From: Gimesia chilikensis
GTDB lineage: Bacteria; Planctomycetota; Planctomycetia; Planctomycetales; Planctomycetaceae
Direction of reading: 5' to 3'
Assembly (NCBI RefSeq): GCF_008329715.1
Contig: NZ_VTSR01000008.1
Coordinates: forward strand, 124,001-188,000
DNA: 64,000 bases
This document shows, piece after piece, positions 34,902-44,036 of this stretch (the first letter of the stretch is position 1; each line of letters begins with the position of its first letter). Position numbers and translations under genes: made by a program. Under the pieces are notes generated by a model. The model did not search any database. It saw only the letters and a list, made by a program, of their open reading frames with translations, and was not told the DNA's origin.

Positions 34902-37583
34902 TTAACGTACCGATGTGGTCTGACGCTTATTCGCTTTCCGGGTCACCGGTTCCTGTGCTTCCCAGTTCTCTCCCACCGTCCAACGGTAGTTTAGAATGCG
35001 GCGGCCATTCACCTGCTCTGCCCGGATCCAGAGTTCTTTCCCTTTGAGCCGATCTGCATTCGGCAGGTAATACAGCTTCCGGTCCTGTCCGTTTTTGAGT
35101 TCGGTAATGAAACGCTGCATCCGCTTCATACTGGGAATGAACAGACTGCAGCGAAACTGTAGTGTTTCAAGAGGCGAGGTGTTATTCACGATGATCTGTT
35201 CGATCTCCAGAACATTCCCCTCGAGTTTTCGATCCGTGACCTTGATCACAATATCCCCCAGCCCGACATGATAAGGGCGATGCACGCGAATTGAATATTT
35301 TCGCTCGGCAAAAATATCAAAGTCAATCGACACATCCTTCTTCCCCAGGCTCGCATTCGTGGGGAGTGTCATGAACGTCTCCAGGCGGAAATCTTCTCCG
35401 GTGCCGGCGTTGAACGTCCACTCTCGCGGTTCGACTTCCCAGCCTTTGGGGACATTCAACACTGCCTTGCCCTGCACACTCTGGCTAAACGTATTTTTCC
35501 CCAGAACCGCATCTGCATGCCCGCCATATTCACTCTTAGACTTCCCTTTCTCAAATTGAGCTGCCAGCCTCCAGTAAGCGACCTGTTGATTGCATTTACG
35601 TAGAATAATTGGAGAGCGGGTTACCAGCAGCTTATGGCGGCGGGTCGTCTCATCCCGCTCCAGCGAAATCCGTTTTCCCCAGACATCGGTGGCATAGGTG
35701 TTCTCCCCCAGATAGATTTCCTCTTCCGTAGGCTCCTCATTCCAGACGACGGCAATCGCTTCCTGGTCGCGTGCGAATACGAAATTCGAACTCTTATTGG
35801 GCATATTGAAACTGCCGATATACTTCGCTCCCTGTAATGCCAGTGACACTGTTCTCCAGGGGAGAAATAACAGCGTGGGAGAACCATTCTGATTGAGCAG
35901 ACCATGCTGCTCATCAAACACAGACGAAGCAAATATTGCATCCGCGCCCATGTATTTCGCAGTCACCATTCGTTTGACCAGATCAATGGCCCGTTCCTCA
36001 GGTTCGTAACCGGTTTTCGGCAGAGGCGTAAGTGTGACCCAGTGAGGCCCCATACCAGATCCCAGCTTCACCTTCTGTAGCTCTACTGCCAGTTCCGCCG
36101 CATTGAGACGCTCCTCATTATTGATCGCAACAAAGCTGTGTGTCATATGATTCTCAGGCAGCGGCGTTTTCCAGTCCCAGTGAATACCGACATGCGTATC
36201 CCGACCGATCAGATCCAGTTGCGATTTGACATTCTTCAACGTCTCGGTCAGATTTTGCATTCCGATAAAGCTTTTGTCTTCATCTCCCCCCAACTGCCAG
36301 TAATTGACTAGCGAAGTGTATCGCGCGAACACCTCTTCGAGCGAAGGGGACCAGAAACTGGCGGGCATCGTAAAAATTCCGCTGACCCCCTGCCAGTCTT
36401 TGGCGAACTGCGAGCGTAAATCACGGGGAGGATGATTTAACAAACCAATGGGAGTAATACCTTGGTTGGAACACTGGTCGAGCATCTCCGCGATCCGACT
36501 GGAATGGTGAATGTCAGTCGACGCCATAACATTCCAGAGCGGAAATTTGATCCAGTTGATTCCTGCTTGCGCTGCGATATCAGGCAGCTCAGAAACAGGC
36601 AACTGGTCATGTTCTTCAGAAATCGACCAGCCGAACTCTCCCTGGGGACGGGGATTCACCAGATCAATCACGGCAAAGGACGTTTTCTTTTCCAAAATCG
36701 CTTTTTCATCCCGAACCAGTTTGGAACGGACTTCATAAAAGCCATACTCCATCGGTTTCAGACGCCAGACCTCGGTATGATTATTCCCATCGAGTAACCT
36801 GCTGTTAGGTGATCCCTTGACATCATTGGGATCGGTGACCAGATCCAACGCTGAACTCGCAATTTTCCGGTTTGAGCTGTCAATCAGCTCCAGGTCGAGG
36901 CGATATTTGTTTTTGGGGTTCAAACCACTGATCCGGCTGCTCACCCGAATCTCTGCATCGTGATCGACAAAATGGCGATGGTAGTTATTCAGGATATCCA
37001 GCTGTGGCAGACTGCCGACCCATAAATCATCGAACCAGATGTCACCGGAAATATCTTTCAGGTTATTATGAGCGACATGACAGCCAATCACGATAAACCG
37101 CACATTGGGATCGGGAGTCAGTGGTCCCAGCGTGACTTCCACCCAATCCTGGTGGGTCCCTGTCACAGGTCGGCTCACAAAATGTTGAACCCGTTGTCGC
37201 TTATGATCCAGAAATGAGATCGAGACCATGGCTGCATCGTACTTGAGTCGCTGAGTTTTTATATACCCGCGAAAGACGTACGCATGATCCCCATCGATCT
37301 TCTGTGGCGGTGAATAAATCGTGGCGTGGCCACCGTTCACACCGATATGCAGACTCTGAGATCCCGTGCGTCCCTGATTTCGGTCAATGCTGACTTGCAC
37401 ATACTGGGGATATCCCGGCCCTTTACGCCGCGACCAGTCGTCCGGCAGGTCATCGAAATCCCGGTCCTGGTCCGTCTCAAATGAGTATGACAGTATAGGT
37501 AGCGTATCTTCCACGAGATTACCCTCTACGGGTAAACCGTTCAGCAACGCAAGGTAGCAGGTGAGAAGCGATGACAGTATCAT
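34902..37583 (-). CDS. Secreted protein with carbohydrate-binding-like and TIM-barrel glycosidase-like parts
   Basis: 893 residues from the ATG at 37583, which has GGGA 8 bases upstream and a signal peptide (ILSSLLTCYLALLNGLPVEG) directly after; an ATG at 37628 would add 15. The first region (about 30-195) looks like a jelly-roll CBM: YSFETDQDRDFDDLPDDWS at its start and ISGDIWFDDLWVG at its end. The middle (about 300-600) looks like a TIM-barrel: INWIKFPLWNVM, GITPIGLLNHPPRD, YWQLGGDEDKSF, VGIHWDWKTPLP. These suggest a GH-A clan-type enzyme, although I cannot name catalytic glutamates with confidence. The last third (about 640-893) is beta-rich and unassigned. It faces away from the TIM-barrel epimerase-like gene; no other polysaccharide genes lie close. 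Confidence 0.72.
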   Translation of the reverse strand: MILSSLLTCYLALLNGLPVEGNLVEDTLPILSYSFETDQDRDFDDLPDDWSRRKGPGYPQYVQVSIDRNQGRTGSQSLHIGVNGGHATIYSPPQKIDGDHAYVFRGYIKTQRLKYDAAMVSISFLDHKRQRVQHFVSRPVTGTHQDWVEVTLGPLTPDPNVRFIVIGCHVAHNNLKDISGDIWFDDLWVGSLPQLDILNNYHRHFVDHDAEIRVSSRISGLNPKNKYRLDLELIDSSNRKIASSALDLVTDPNDVKGSPNSRLLDGNNHTEVWRLKPMEYGFYEVRSKLVRDEKAILEKKTSFAVIDLVNPRPQGEFGWSISEEHDQLPVSELPDIAAQAGINWIKFPLWNVMASTDIHHSSRIAEMLDQCSNQGITPIGLLNHPPRDLRSQFAKDWQGVSGIFTMPASFWSPSLEEVFARYTSLVNYWQLGGDEDKSFIGMQNLTETLKNVKSQLDLIGRDTHVGIHWDWKTPLPENHMTHSFVAINNEERLNAAELAVELQKVKLGSGMGPHWVTLTPLPKTGYEPEERAIDLVKRMVTAKYMGADAIFASSVFDEQHGLLNQNGSPTLLFLPWRTVSLALQGAKYIGSFNMPNKSSNFVFARDQEAIAVVWNEEPTEEEIYLGENTYATDVWGKRISLERDETTRRHKLLVTRSPIILRKCNQQVAYWRLAAQFEKGKSKSEYGGHADAVLGKNTFSQSVQGKAVLNVPKGWEVEPREWTFNAGTGEDFRLETFMTLPTNASLGKKDVSIDFDIFAERKYSIRVHRPYHVGLGDIVIKVTDRKLEGNVLEIEQIIVNNTSPLETLQFRCSLFIPSMKRMQRFITELKNGQDRKLYYLPNADRLKGKELWIRAEQVNGRRILNYRWTVGENWEAQEPVTRKANKRQTTSVR

Positions 37584-37811
37584 GGAAATTCCCGGGTGAA
37601 TTCGAGGCTCTCTCTCATAATCGACCATTTTTTGAGGGATTCTCTATCGGGAACCCGGCTGGGAATCCTGTTTTTTCAATCCGGTTCCCTGAACGCCGGG
37701 AGATCATTCTCTTTTCACATCCGGTTAGATAAACTTTGCCAGTCGCACGAATTGCTGCATTTATCCGACTCAGTTAAAATACCCGTTTCGCGTTTTGTTT
37801 TAAGGTAAAAC

Positions 37812-38594
37812 ATGTCTCGTCTGAAACTCGCCGTTGCCACCCGCTGCTTCGGCATGCCGATCAGGAACGCTATCAAAACAGCGGCCCGTATCGGAGCCCG
37901 CGGGATTCAACTCGATATACAACAGGAAATCACCCCTTCCTCTTTCGGGGCTTCCGGAGACCGCCAGTTTCGAAAACTGCTGGAAGAGTTCAATCTCAGT
38001 CTCGCCTCCTTCAGGTTGCCTGCCCGAGGTGCCCTGGTCGACCCGGAATTTCTGGACCAGAGAATGTCACAAATCCGGGCCGCCCTGGAATTCGCCTGGC
38101 GGTTGCAGGCACCATCCCTGATTATTCATCCGGGCCTGATCCAGACAGATGAGGGGGGAAACTTCGATATTATCTGTGAAGTGCTCAACGATCTCGTACG
38201 CTTCTCGGATCACATTGGTACCGAACTCTGTATCGCCTGCGGAAAGAATTCTCCCACCGTCATACGTGACCTGGTCTCTCGGGTGAACGCCGGCTTCCTG
38301 GGTATCGAGCTGGATACAGCAGACATGGTCCTCAACAACCGCAATCCGGAAACAACGATCCGTGAACTGCATCCCTGGATTCGCGCTTATCGCCTGCGCG
38401 ATGCCGTTCGCGAAATGGATACCGACGGCCAGGAAGTTCCTCTGGGCAGGGGCATGGTCATGTGGAACCAGTTCCTGCCTCTGGTCTGGGAAACCGCCTA
38501 CCAGGGCTGGCTGGCCGTAGATCGCACACAGGGTGACCAGCGGATAGAAGACTGTCGGCGGGGAATCGATTACCTCACGTCCATCCTTCCCTGA
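37812..38594 (+). CDS. Sugar phosphate isomerase/epimerase-like TIM-barrel protein (AP endonuclease 2 family)
   Basis: 260 residues from an ATG with AAGG six bases upstream. The xylose-isomerase-like/AP endonuclease 2 fold is suggested by LAVATRCFGMPIRNAIKTAARIGARGIQLDIQQEI at the start, then LIIHPGLI, ELCIACGKNSPTVI, FLGIELDTADMVLNN, IRAYRLRDAVREMD (the H-x-K-D metal-ligand region, here R-L-R-D), and WLAVDRTQGDQ. Several metal ligands typical of active epimerases (the Glu, His and Asp set) are altered, so the enzyme may be divergent or inactive. It is the first gene of a close run: xseA starts 34 bases later, followed by xseB, coaX and a MnmE-like gene. Confidence 0.78.
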   Translation: MSRLKLAVATRCFGMPIRNAIKTAARIGARGIQLDIQQEITPSSFGASGDRQFRKLLEEFNLSLASFRLPARGALVDPEFLDQRMSQIRAALEFAWRLQAPSLIIHPGLIQTDEGGNFDIICEVLNDLVRFSDHIGTELCIACGKNSPTVIRDLVSRVNAGFLGIELDTADMVLNNRNPETTIRELHPWIRAYRLRDAVREMDTDGQEVPLGRGMVMWNQFLPLVWETAYQGWLAVDRTQGDQRIEDCRRGIDYLTSILP

Positions 38595-38628
38595 TCGCCA
38601 TTGAATTTTAACCCGATAAAGCATTCGT

Positions 38629-39870
38629 ATGTCTCTTCTGGAACCTGAAATTCTGTCGGTGACCGAAACCACTCGACAGATTAAAAATCTGATTGAAGCC
38701 AACTTCCCGTATACCTGGGTGATTGGTGAAATTTCCAACTGCACGGTGGCTCGCTCCGGGCACATCTATTTGACCCTCAAAGACGACAACGCACAGCTGC
38801 GTGCAGTCATCTGGAAACGAACTGCGTCCCGACTGAAATTTCAGATTGAGGACGGCATGGAAGTAGTAGCCGCTGGTCCGATTGAACTTTATCAGGCACG
38901 CGGCACTTACCAGCTCAACATCGAACAGTTACTCCCCCAGGGAGTCGGCGCGCTGGAACTCGCGTTTCGCCAGATGCAGGAAAAACTGGCTGCTGAGGGT
39001 CTTTTCAATCCGGAACACAAACAGCCCATCCCTCGCTTCCCCCGGAAGATTGCACTGGTAACCAGTCCCACCAGCGCCGCAGTTCGCGATATGCTGCAGG
39101 TTATCACCCGCCGCTGGCAGGCCGCTGACATTATCATCGTCCCGGTGGCGGTGCAGGGAGACGGGGCTGCCGAACAGATCGCTGCCGGCATTGAAGTCGC
39201 TGCTCAACTTCCAGGGGTCGACACCATTATTACCGGACGCGGAGGGGGCAGCCTGGAAGATCTCTGGGCCTTCAACGAAGAGGTGGTCGCCCGCGCCATC
39301 TTCGACTGTCCGATTCCCATCATCAGTGCCGTTGGTCATGAAATTGACATCAGCATCGCCGACCTGGTGGCTGACCGCCGCGCCCTGACTCCCAGTGAAG
39401 CCGCCGAGCTGGCTGTTCCCCTGCAAGCCGATGTCCTGGCAACGCTCTCTCACTGGAGAGGTCAACTCGCGACAAACCTGAAGCAGCGAGCCCGACAGAT
39501 TCGCCTGCAACTGGATTCCCTCGCGGGACGTCCCGCGTTGACCCGCCCCATGGATCTGATTCACAATCGGGCTTCCCAGCTGGATGAACTGGACCGGCGT
39601 CTGAAACGCAGTACCCGGGAACTGGTCAACCGACTGCAGTCGGAGACCCGACATCTGGCATCATCACTGGATGCACTCAGTCCCCTGAAAGTTCTGAGCC
39701 GCGGATATAGTATCACACGTCGCGCAGCAGAATCGAAAGAGTCGGCACCGGAAATCGTCAAATCTGTCGATCAACTGCAACCGGGCGACACGATCACCAC
39801 AAAAGTTTCTGACGGTAGCATCACCAGCCAGGTTCAGGAGTTACACCCAGATCCGGAAGAAGCCTCCTGA
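38629..39870 (+). CDS. xseA: Exodeoxyribonuclease VII large subunit
   Basis: 413 residues. Exo VII (XseA plus several XseB) degrades single-stranded DNA in both directions. An OB-fold N-terminal domain (about 5-105: WVIGEISNCTVARSGHIYLTLKDDNAQLRAVIWK) is followed by the catalytic domain (about 125-310) with PRFPRKIALVTSPTSAAVRDM, DTIITGRGGGSLEDLWAFNEEVVARAIFDCPIPIISAVGHE and ADLVADRRALTPSEAAEL. Next come a long coiled-coil (about 260-350) and the XseB-binding C-terminus (LKVLSRGYSITR). All family blocks are intact. It is 57 bases upstream of xseB in the same direction. Confidence 0.95.
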   Translation: MSLLEPEILSVTETTRQIKNLIEANFPYTWVIGEISNCTVARSGHIYLTLKDDNAQLRAVIWKRTASRLKFQIEDGMEVVAAGPIELYQARGTYQLNIEQLLPQGVGALELAFRQMQEKLAAEGLFNPEHKQPIPRFPRKIALVTSPTSAAVRDMLQVITRRWQAADIIIVPVAVQGDGAAEQIAAGIEVAAQLPGVDTIITGRGGGSLEDLWAFNEEVVARAIFDCPIPIISAVGHEIDISIADLVADRRALTPSEAAELAVPLQADVLATLSHWRGQLATNLKQRARQIRLQLDSLAGRPALTRPMDLIHNRASQLDELDRRLKRSTRELVNRLQSETRHLASSLDALSPLKVLSRGYSITRRAAESKESAPEIVKSVDQLQPGDTITTKVSDGSITSQVQELHPDPEEAS

Positions 39871-39927
39871 GCTTTCCTGAATCCTGGGGAATATCGTTAA
39901 CCATCATTTGCATAAAGATCTGATAAC

Positions 39928-40278
39928 ATGGCCAAGAAAAAAAGCACGAAAGAACAAACAGAAGAACCTGTGTTCGAAGAATCGCTGACCGAGCTGCAGG
40001 AAATCGTGAGCACACTTGAGTCAGGGACTGCCGGCCTGGAAGAATCGATGGAACAGTTTGAACGCGGCGTAAAACTGCTCCGCTCCTGTTACCAGCGACT
40101 CGAAACTGCTGAGCAGAAAATTGAAATCCTGACCCGTGTTGACGAAGACGGCAATCCGGTGCTGGAAGATTTTGACTCCACTGCATCGGTCGACACCAAG
40201 GGCCCTGCAAAAAAAACAGGCAAACGAAAGAGCAGTTCCAGTAAAGACGAAGACGATCAGGATCGGACCCTGTTTTAA
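39928..40278 (+). CDS. xseB: Exodeoxyribonuclease VII small subunit
   Basis: 116 residues; the family core is about 60-80, and this copy carries a longer tail. FEESLTELQEIVSTLESGTAGLEESMEQFERGVKLLRSC is the classic XseB helical pair (about 16-55) that packs on the XseA coiled coil. The last 45 residues (VDTKGPAKKTGKRKSSSSKDEDDQ) are charged and likely disordered. It starts 57 bases after xseA and ends 23 bases before coaX. Confidence 0.95.
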   Translation: MAKKKSTKEQTEEPVFEESLTELQEIVSTLESGTAGLEESMEQFERGVKLLRSCYQRLETAEQKIEILTRVDEDGNPVLEDFDSTASVDTKGPAKKTGKRKSSSSKDEDDQDRTLF

Positions 40279-40301
40279 CCGGATATACAAAGAAGCCACG
40301 C

Positions 40302-41132
40302 ATGTCGCAACTTTTAAGACAACTGGTGATTGATGTCGGCAACAGTCGCATCAAGTTTGTGCTGCTCAAGACGGAGCTACCGCTAGGCGTTTCTCAACAG
40401 CTACCGTTGGTCGAACATGCGCTTTCAATTCTGGTTGAGGATCCTCTCCCCTGGGATCAGATCGCTGACTGGCTCGAACCCACGAATACTCAATGCCTGA
40501 GTTCGGTCGCGGGTTCCAATCCGCATGGAATCAAACGGGTCCTCAATGACTGGCCCGAATCCATGCTCCCCGATCCGCTGGAGGTTCTGAATACAGACGA
40601 CTTCCCTCTGGAGATCAGTGTCGATGAACCCCGCAAAGTGGGCATCGACCGATTGTTCAACGCCGTCGCCGCTAACCGTTTAAAATCGACATCTCAGGCC
40701 GCGATCATCGTCGATACCGGAACCGCCACCACGGTCGATGTTGTGAGCACCGAAGGTTGCTTTGCCGGGGGAGCGATTTTACCGGGCTTTGAACTTTCTG
40801 CGAAATCATTACACGACTATACCGCCCTGCTCCCTCTGATTCCGGTCGAGGATCTACGTCAGATTGAACCCGTGGTACTCGGCAAGAACACGACCGACGC
40901 TATTCGCAGTGGTCTGTTCTGGGGGCAACTTGGTGCAGTCCGCGAACTCATCACTCAGCACACAAAACAAATACTTACTGAATCCACATCGGGGGAAACT
41001 CCACTGGTGCTACTCACCGGAGGCGGCTCAGCCCTGCTCGCTCCGCACCTGGATGAATCGGTTCACTTTGAACCTCTCCTGTCCCTGCAGGGGCTGGCAC
41101 TGGTCGCACAACAGATTCGCGGGATTCAATAA
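40302..41132 (+). CDS. coaX: Type III pantothenate kinase
   Basis: 276 residues. It phosphorylates pantothenate, the first step of coenzyme A synthesis, and belongs to the ASKHA superfamily, unlike CoaA. VIDVGNSRIKFVLL (about 9-22) is the phosphate-binding start. GIDRLFNAVAANRL, IIVDTGTATTVDVV (about 136-149), GGAILPGFELSAKSLHDYTALLPLI and LTGGGSALLAPHLDE complete the family pattern. It is regulated little by CoA, and members of this type often need a monovalent cation. The gene lies between xseB and the MnmE-like GTPase gene, which starts 6 bases after its stop. Confidence 0.95.
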   Translation: MSQLLRQLVIDVGNSRIKFVLLKTELPLGVSQQLPLVEHALSILVEDPLPWDQIADWLEPTNTQCLSSVAGSNPHGIKRVLNDWPESMLPDPLEVLNTDDFPLEISVDEPRKVGIDRLFNAVAANRLKSTSQAAIIVDTGTATTVDVVSTEGCFAGGAILPGFELSAKSLHDYTALLPLIPVEDLRQIEPVVLGKNTTDAIRSGLFWGQLGAVRELITQHTKQILTESTSGETPLVLLTGGGSALLAPHLDESVHFEPLLSLQGLALVAQQIRGIQ

Positions 41133-41138
41133 ACCAGT

Positions 41139-42308
41139 ATGACCACGCATCCCCCAAATCAGTTACAACAACCCTGCCAGGCCGCTCTCCTTACCCCCCG
41201 CGGAAGAGGAGCTGTCGCTACCATTCGTGTTCAAGGCGGAACCGCTGCCCTGAATGCACTGATGAATTCCTGTTTTCACGCCGTCAATCGGAAACCACTG
41301 ATCGAACAGGCTGTGAACCAGATTGTCTATGGATACTGGGGAACCTCAAATACCGAAGACCTGGTTCTCTGTCGTATTGATTTTGAAACCGTCGACATTC
41401 ACTGTCATGGAGGCATGGCGGCGGTGAATCGAATCCTGAATGATTTAGAGGCCCAAGGCTGTGACGTTCTTACCTGGCAGGCATTGGCCAGTCAGAATGC
41501 AACCGGTCTGGAACTTGAACTTCAGGAAGCACTGGCGGCGGCCACCACGTTTCGGACAGCAGAAATTCTCCTGCGTCAATCGCAAGGCTTACTACGATCC
41601 GCTTTCGCCGCACTTCTGCCCGGGGAACAGAGCTCATTCGATTCAGAACATCTGCAATCTCAGATTCAGGATCTGCTGCGCTGGAAAGATTTGGGACAAC
41701 ACCTGACCCGCCCCTGGAATGTCGTACTCGCCGGTCGACCGAATGTCGGAAAATCCAGTCTGATTAATGCGATCCTGGGCTATGAACGGTCCATTGTTTT
41801 TAACGAAGCGGGAACGACCCGTGATGTGCTGACAGCGACAACGGCGCTATCCGGTTGGCCGTTTCAGTTTTCTGACACCGCAGGAATTCGGGCAGAAGCG
41901 GAACAGTTGGAGGCTGCTGGAATTCAGCGTGCCGAGCAGATCCTGAACGCCGCGGATGCCCGCGTCATTCTGATCGATATCAGCCAACCTGCTCATCCAG
42001 ATGATCACCGACTGCTCACTCAATGGCCCGAGTCACTGATCGTGGCTCATAAAGCCGACCTCCCCGAATGCTGGGGCGCGCCACTTCCCCCACAGGCGAT
42101 TCGGATTTCTTCAGTCACAAAAGCGGGGCTCGATGAGTTTCTGCAGAAACTGGTGGAACAACTGATTCCCGAAGTCCCCGACCAGGAGACGGCTCTTCCG
42201 GTCACATCACGCCAGATCGAACTTTTGGAACAGGCTGTAGCAGCGCTGGATGCTGAAGACCAGCAGGCTTACACACGCTTAATCAAACAGTTGCTGACAG
42301 AGGCTTAA
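41139..42308 (+). CDS. MnmE-like GTPase lacking the MnmE C-terminal catalytic motif
   Basis: 389 residues against about 450 for MnmE. The N-terminal TrmE-like domain (about 10-115: AALLTPRGRGAVATIRVQG, HCHGGMAAVNRILNDLEAQGCDV) is recognisable. The G domain (about 200-345) has GRPNVGKSSLINAIL, AGTTRDVL and DTAGIR intact, but the G4 NKxD motif reads HKAD. MnmE ends with C-x-G-K, whose cysteine is needed for U34 modification; this protein ends QLLTEA, with no Cys near the C-terminus. It therefore looks like a paralogue of MnmE rather than the tRNA-modifying enzyme, and its role is unknown. It starts 6 bases after coaX and ends the five-gene run. Confidence 0.8.
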   Translation: MTTHPPNQLQQPCQAALLTPRGRGAVATIRVQGGTAALNALMNSCFHAVNRKPLIEQAVNQIVYGYWGTSNTEDLVLCRIDFETVDIHCHGGMAAVNRILNDLEAQGCDVLTWQALASQNATGLELELQEALAAATTFRTAEILLRQSQGLLRSAFAALLPGEQSSFDSEHLQSQIQDLLRWKDLGQHLTRPWNVVLAGRPNVGKSSLINAILGYERSIVFNEAGTTRDVLTATTALSGWPFQFSDTAGIRAEAEQLEAAGIQRAEQILNAADARVILIDISQPAHPDDHRLLTQWPESLIVAHKADLPECWGAPLPPQAIRISSVTKAGLDEFLQKLVEQLIPEVPDQETALPVTSRQIELLEQAVAALDAEDQQAYTRLIKQLLTEA

Positions 42309-42336
42309 TCCCTGTCAGCAACTTGAGCTGTATTAC

Positions 42337-43632
<1,296 letters not shown>

Positions 43633-44036
43633 GATGATTCACCTGACTTCTAAAAACGAGTTGAGCGGACTGTTCCTCTGAATCCGTTCACCTGGGATTA
43701 TAACGGCGCCGCGCTGCGCGCCTCGAATTGTGAAACAATCGCCGCCAAATTGCAACGGCAGGACTCCAGGGAAACCCCTGATTCTCTGTTTCCCAAAAAC
43801 AACATGGTTGATTTCTGGCAACATTGCCTTGAAGCCGTATTCAAGCAAGCATTTCTAATGACTGGAATTCCTGCCGCCAGAATCATTCTAACCGATAAGA
43901 TCCTGCGCTCAGTCACCTGAAGTAATGAACCGGGGTTTGCATCTGAGGCTTCTGCCTCAGGGGTACAATATTTGCAATTCTCATGAAATAACTGCAGTTT
44001 TTTTCTTCATCAACTTCGATCGAGTGGTAGAACTCC
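43633..44036. other. Divergent intergenic region, 404 bp
   Basis: It lies between the GH15-like gene (minus) and the GT39-TPR gene (plus). A 69-codon minus frame (43639-43848) is open, but it shows no ribosome binding site and no family resemblance, so I leave it out. No clear promoter pair was found by eye. Confidence 0.35.

Noticed and set aside
43639-43848. 69-codon minus-strand frame before the GH15-like gene
   Set aside because: No ribosome binding site, no family match, and unremarkable codon use; treated as intergenic.
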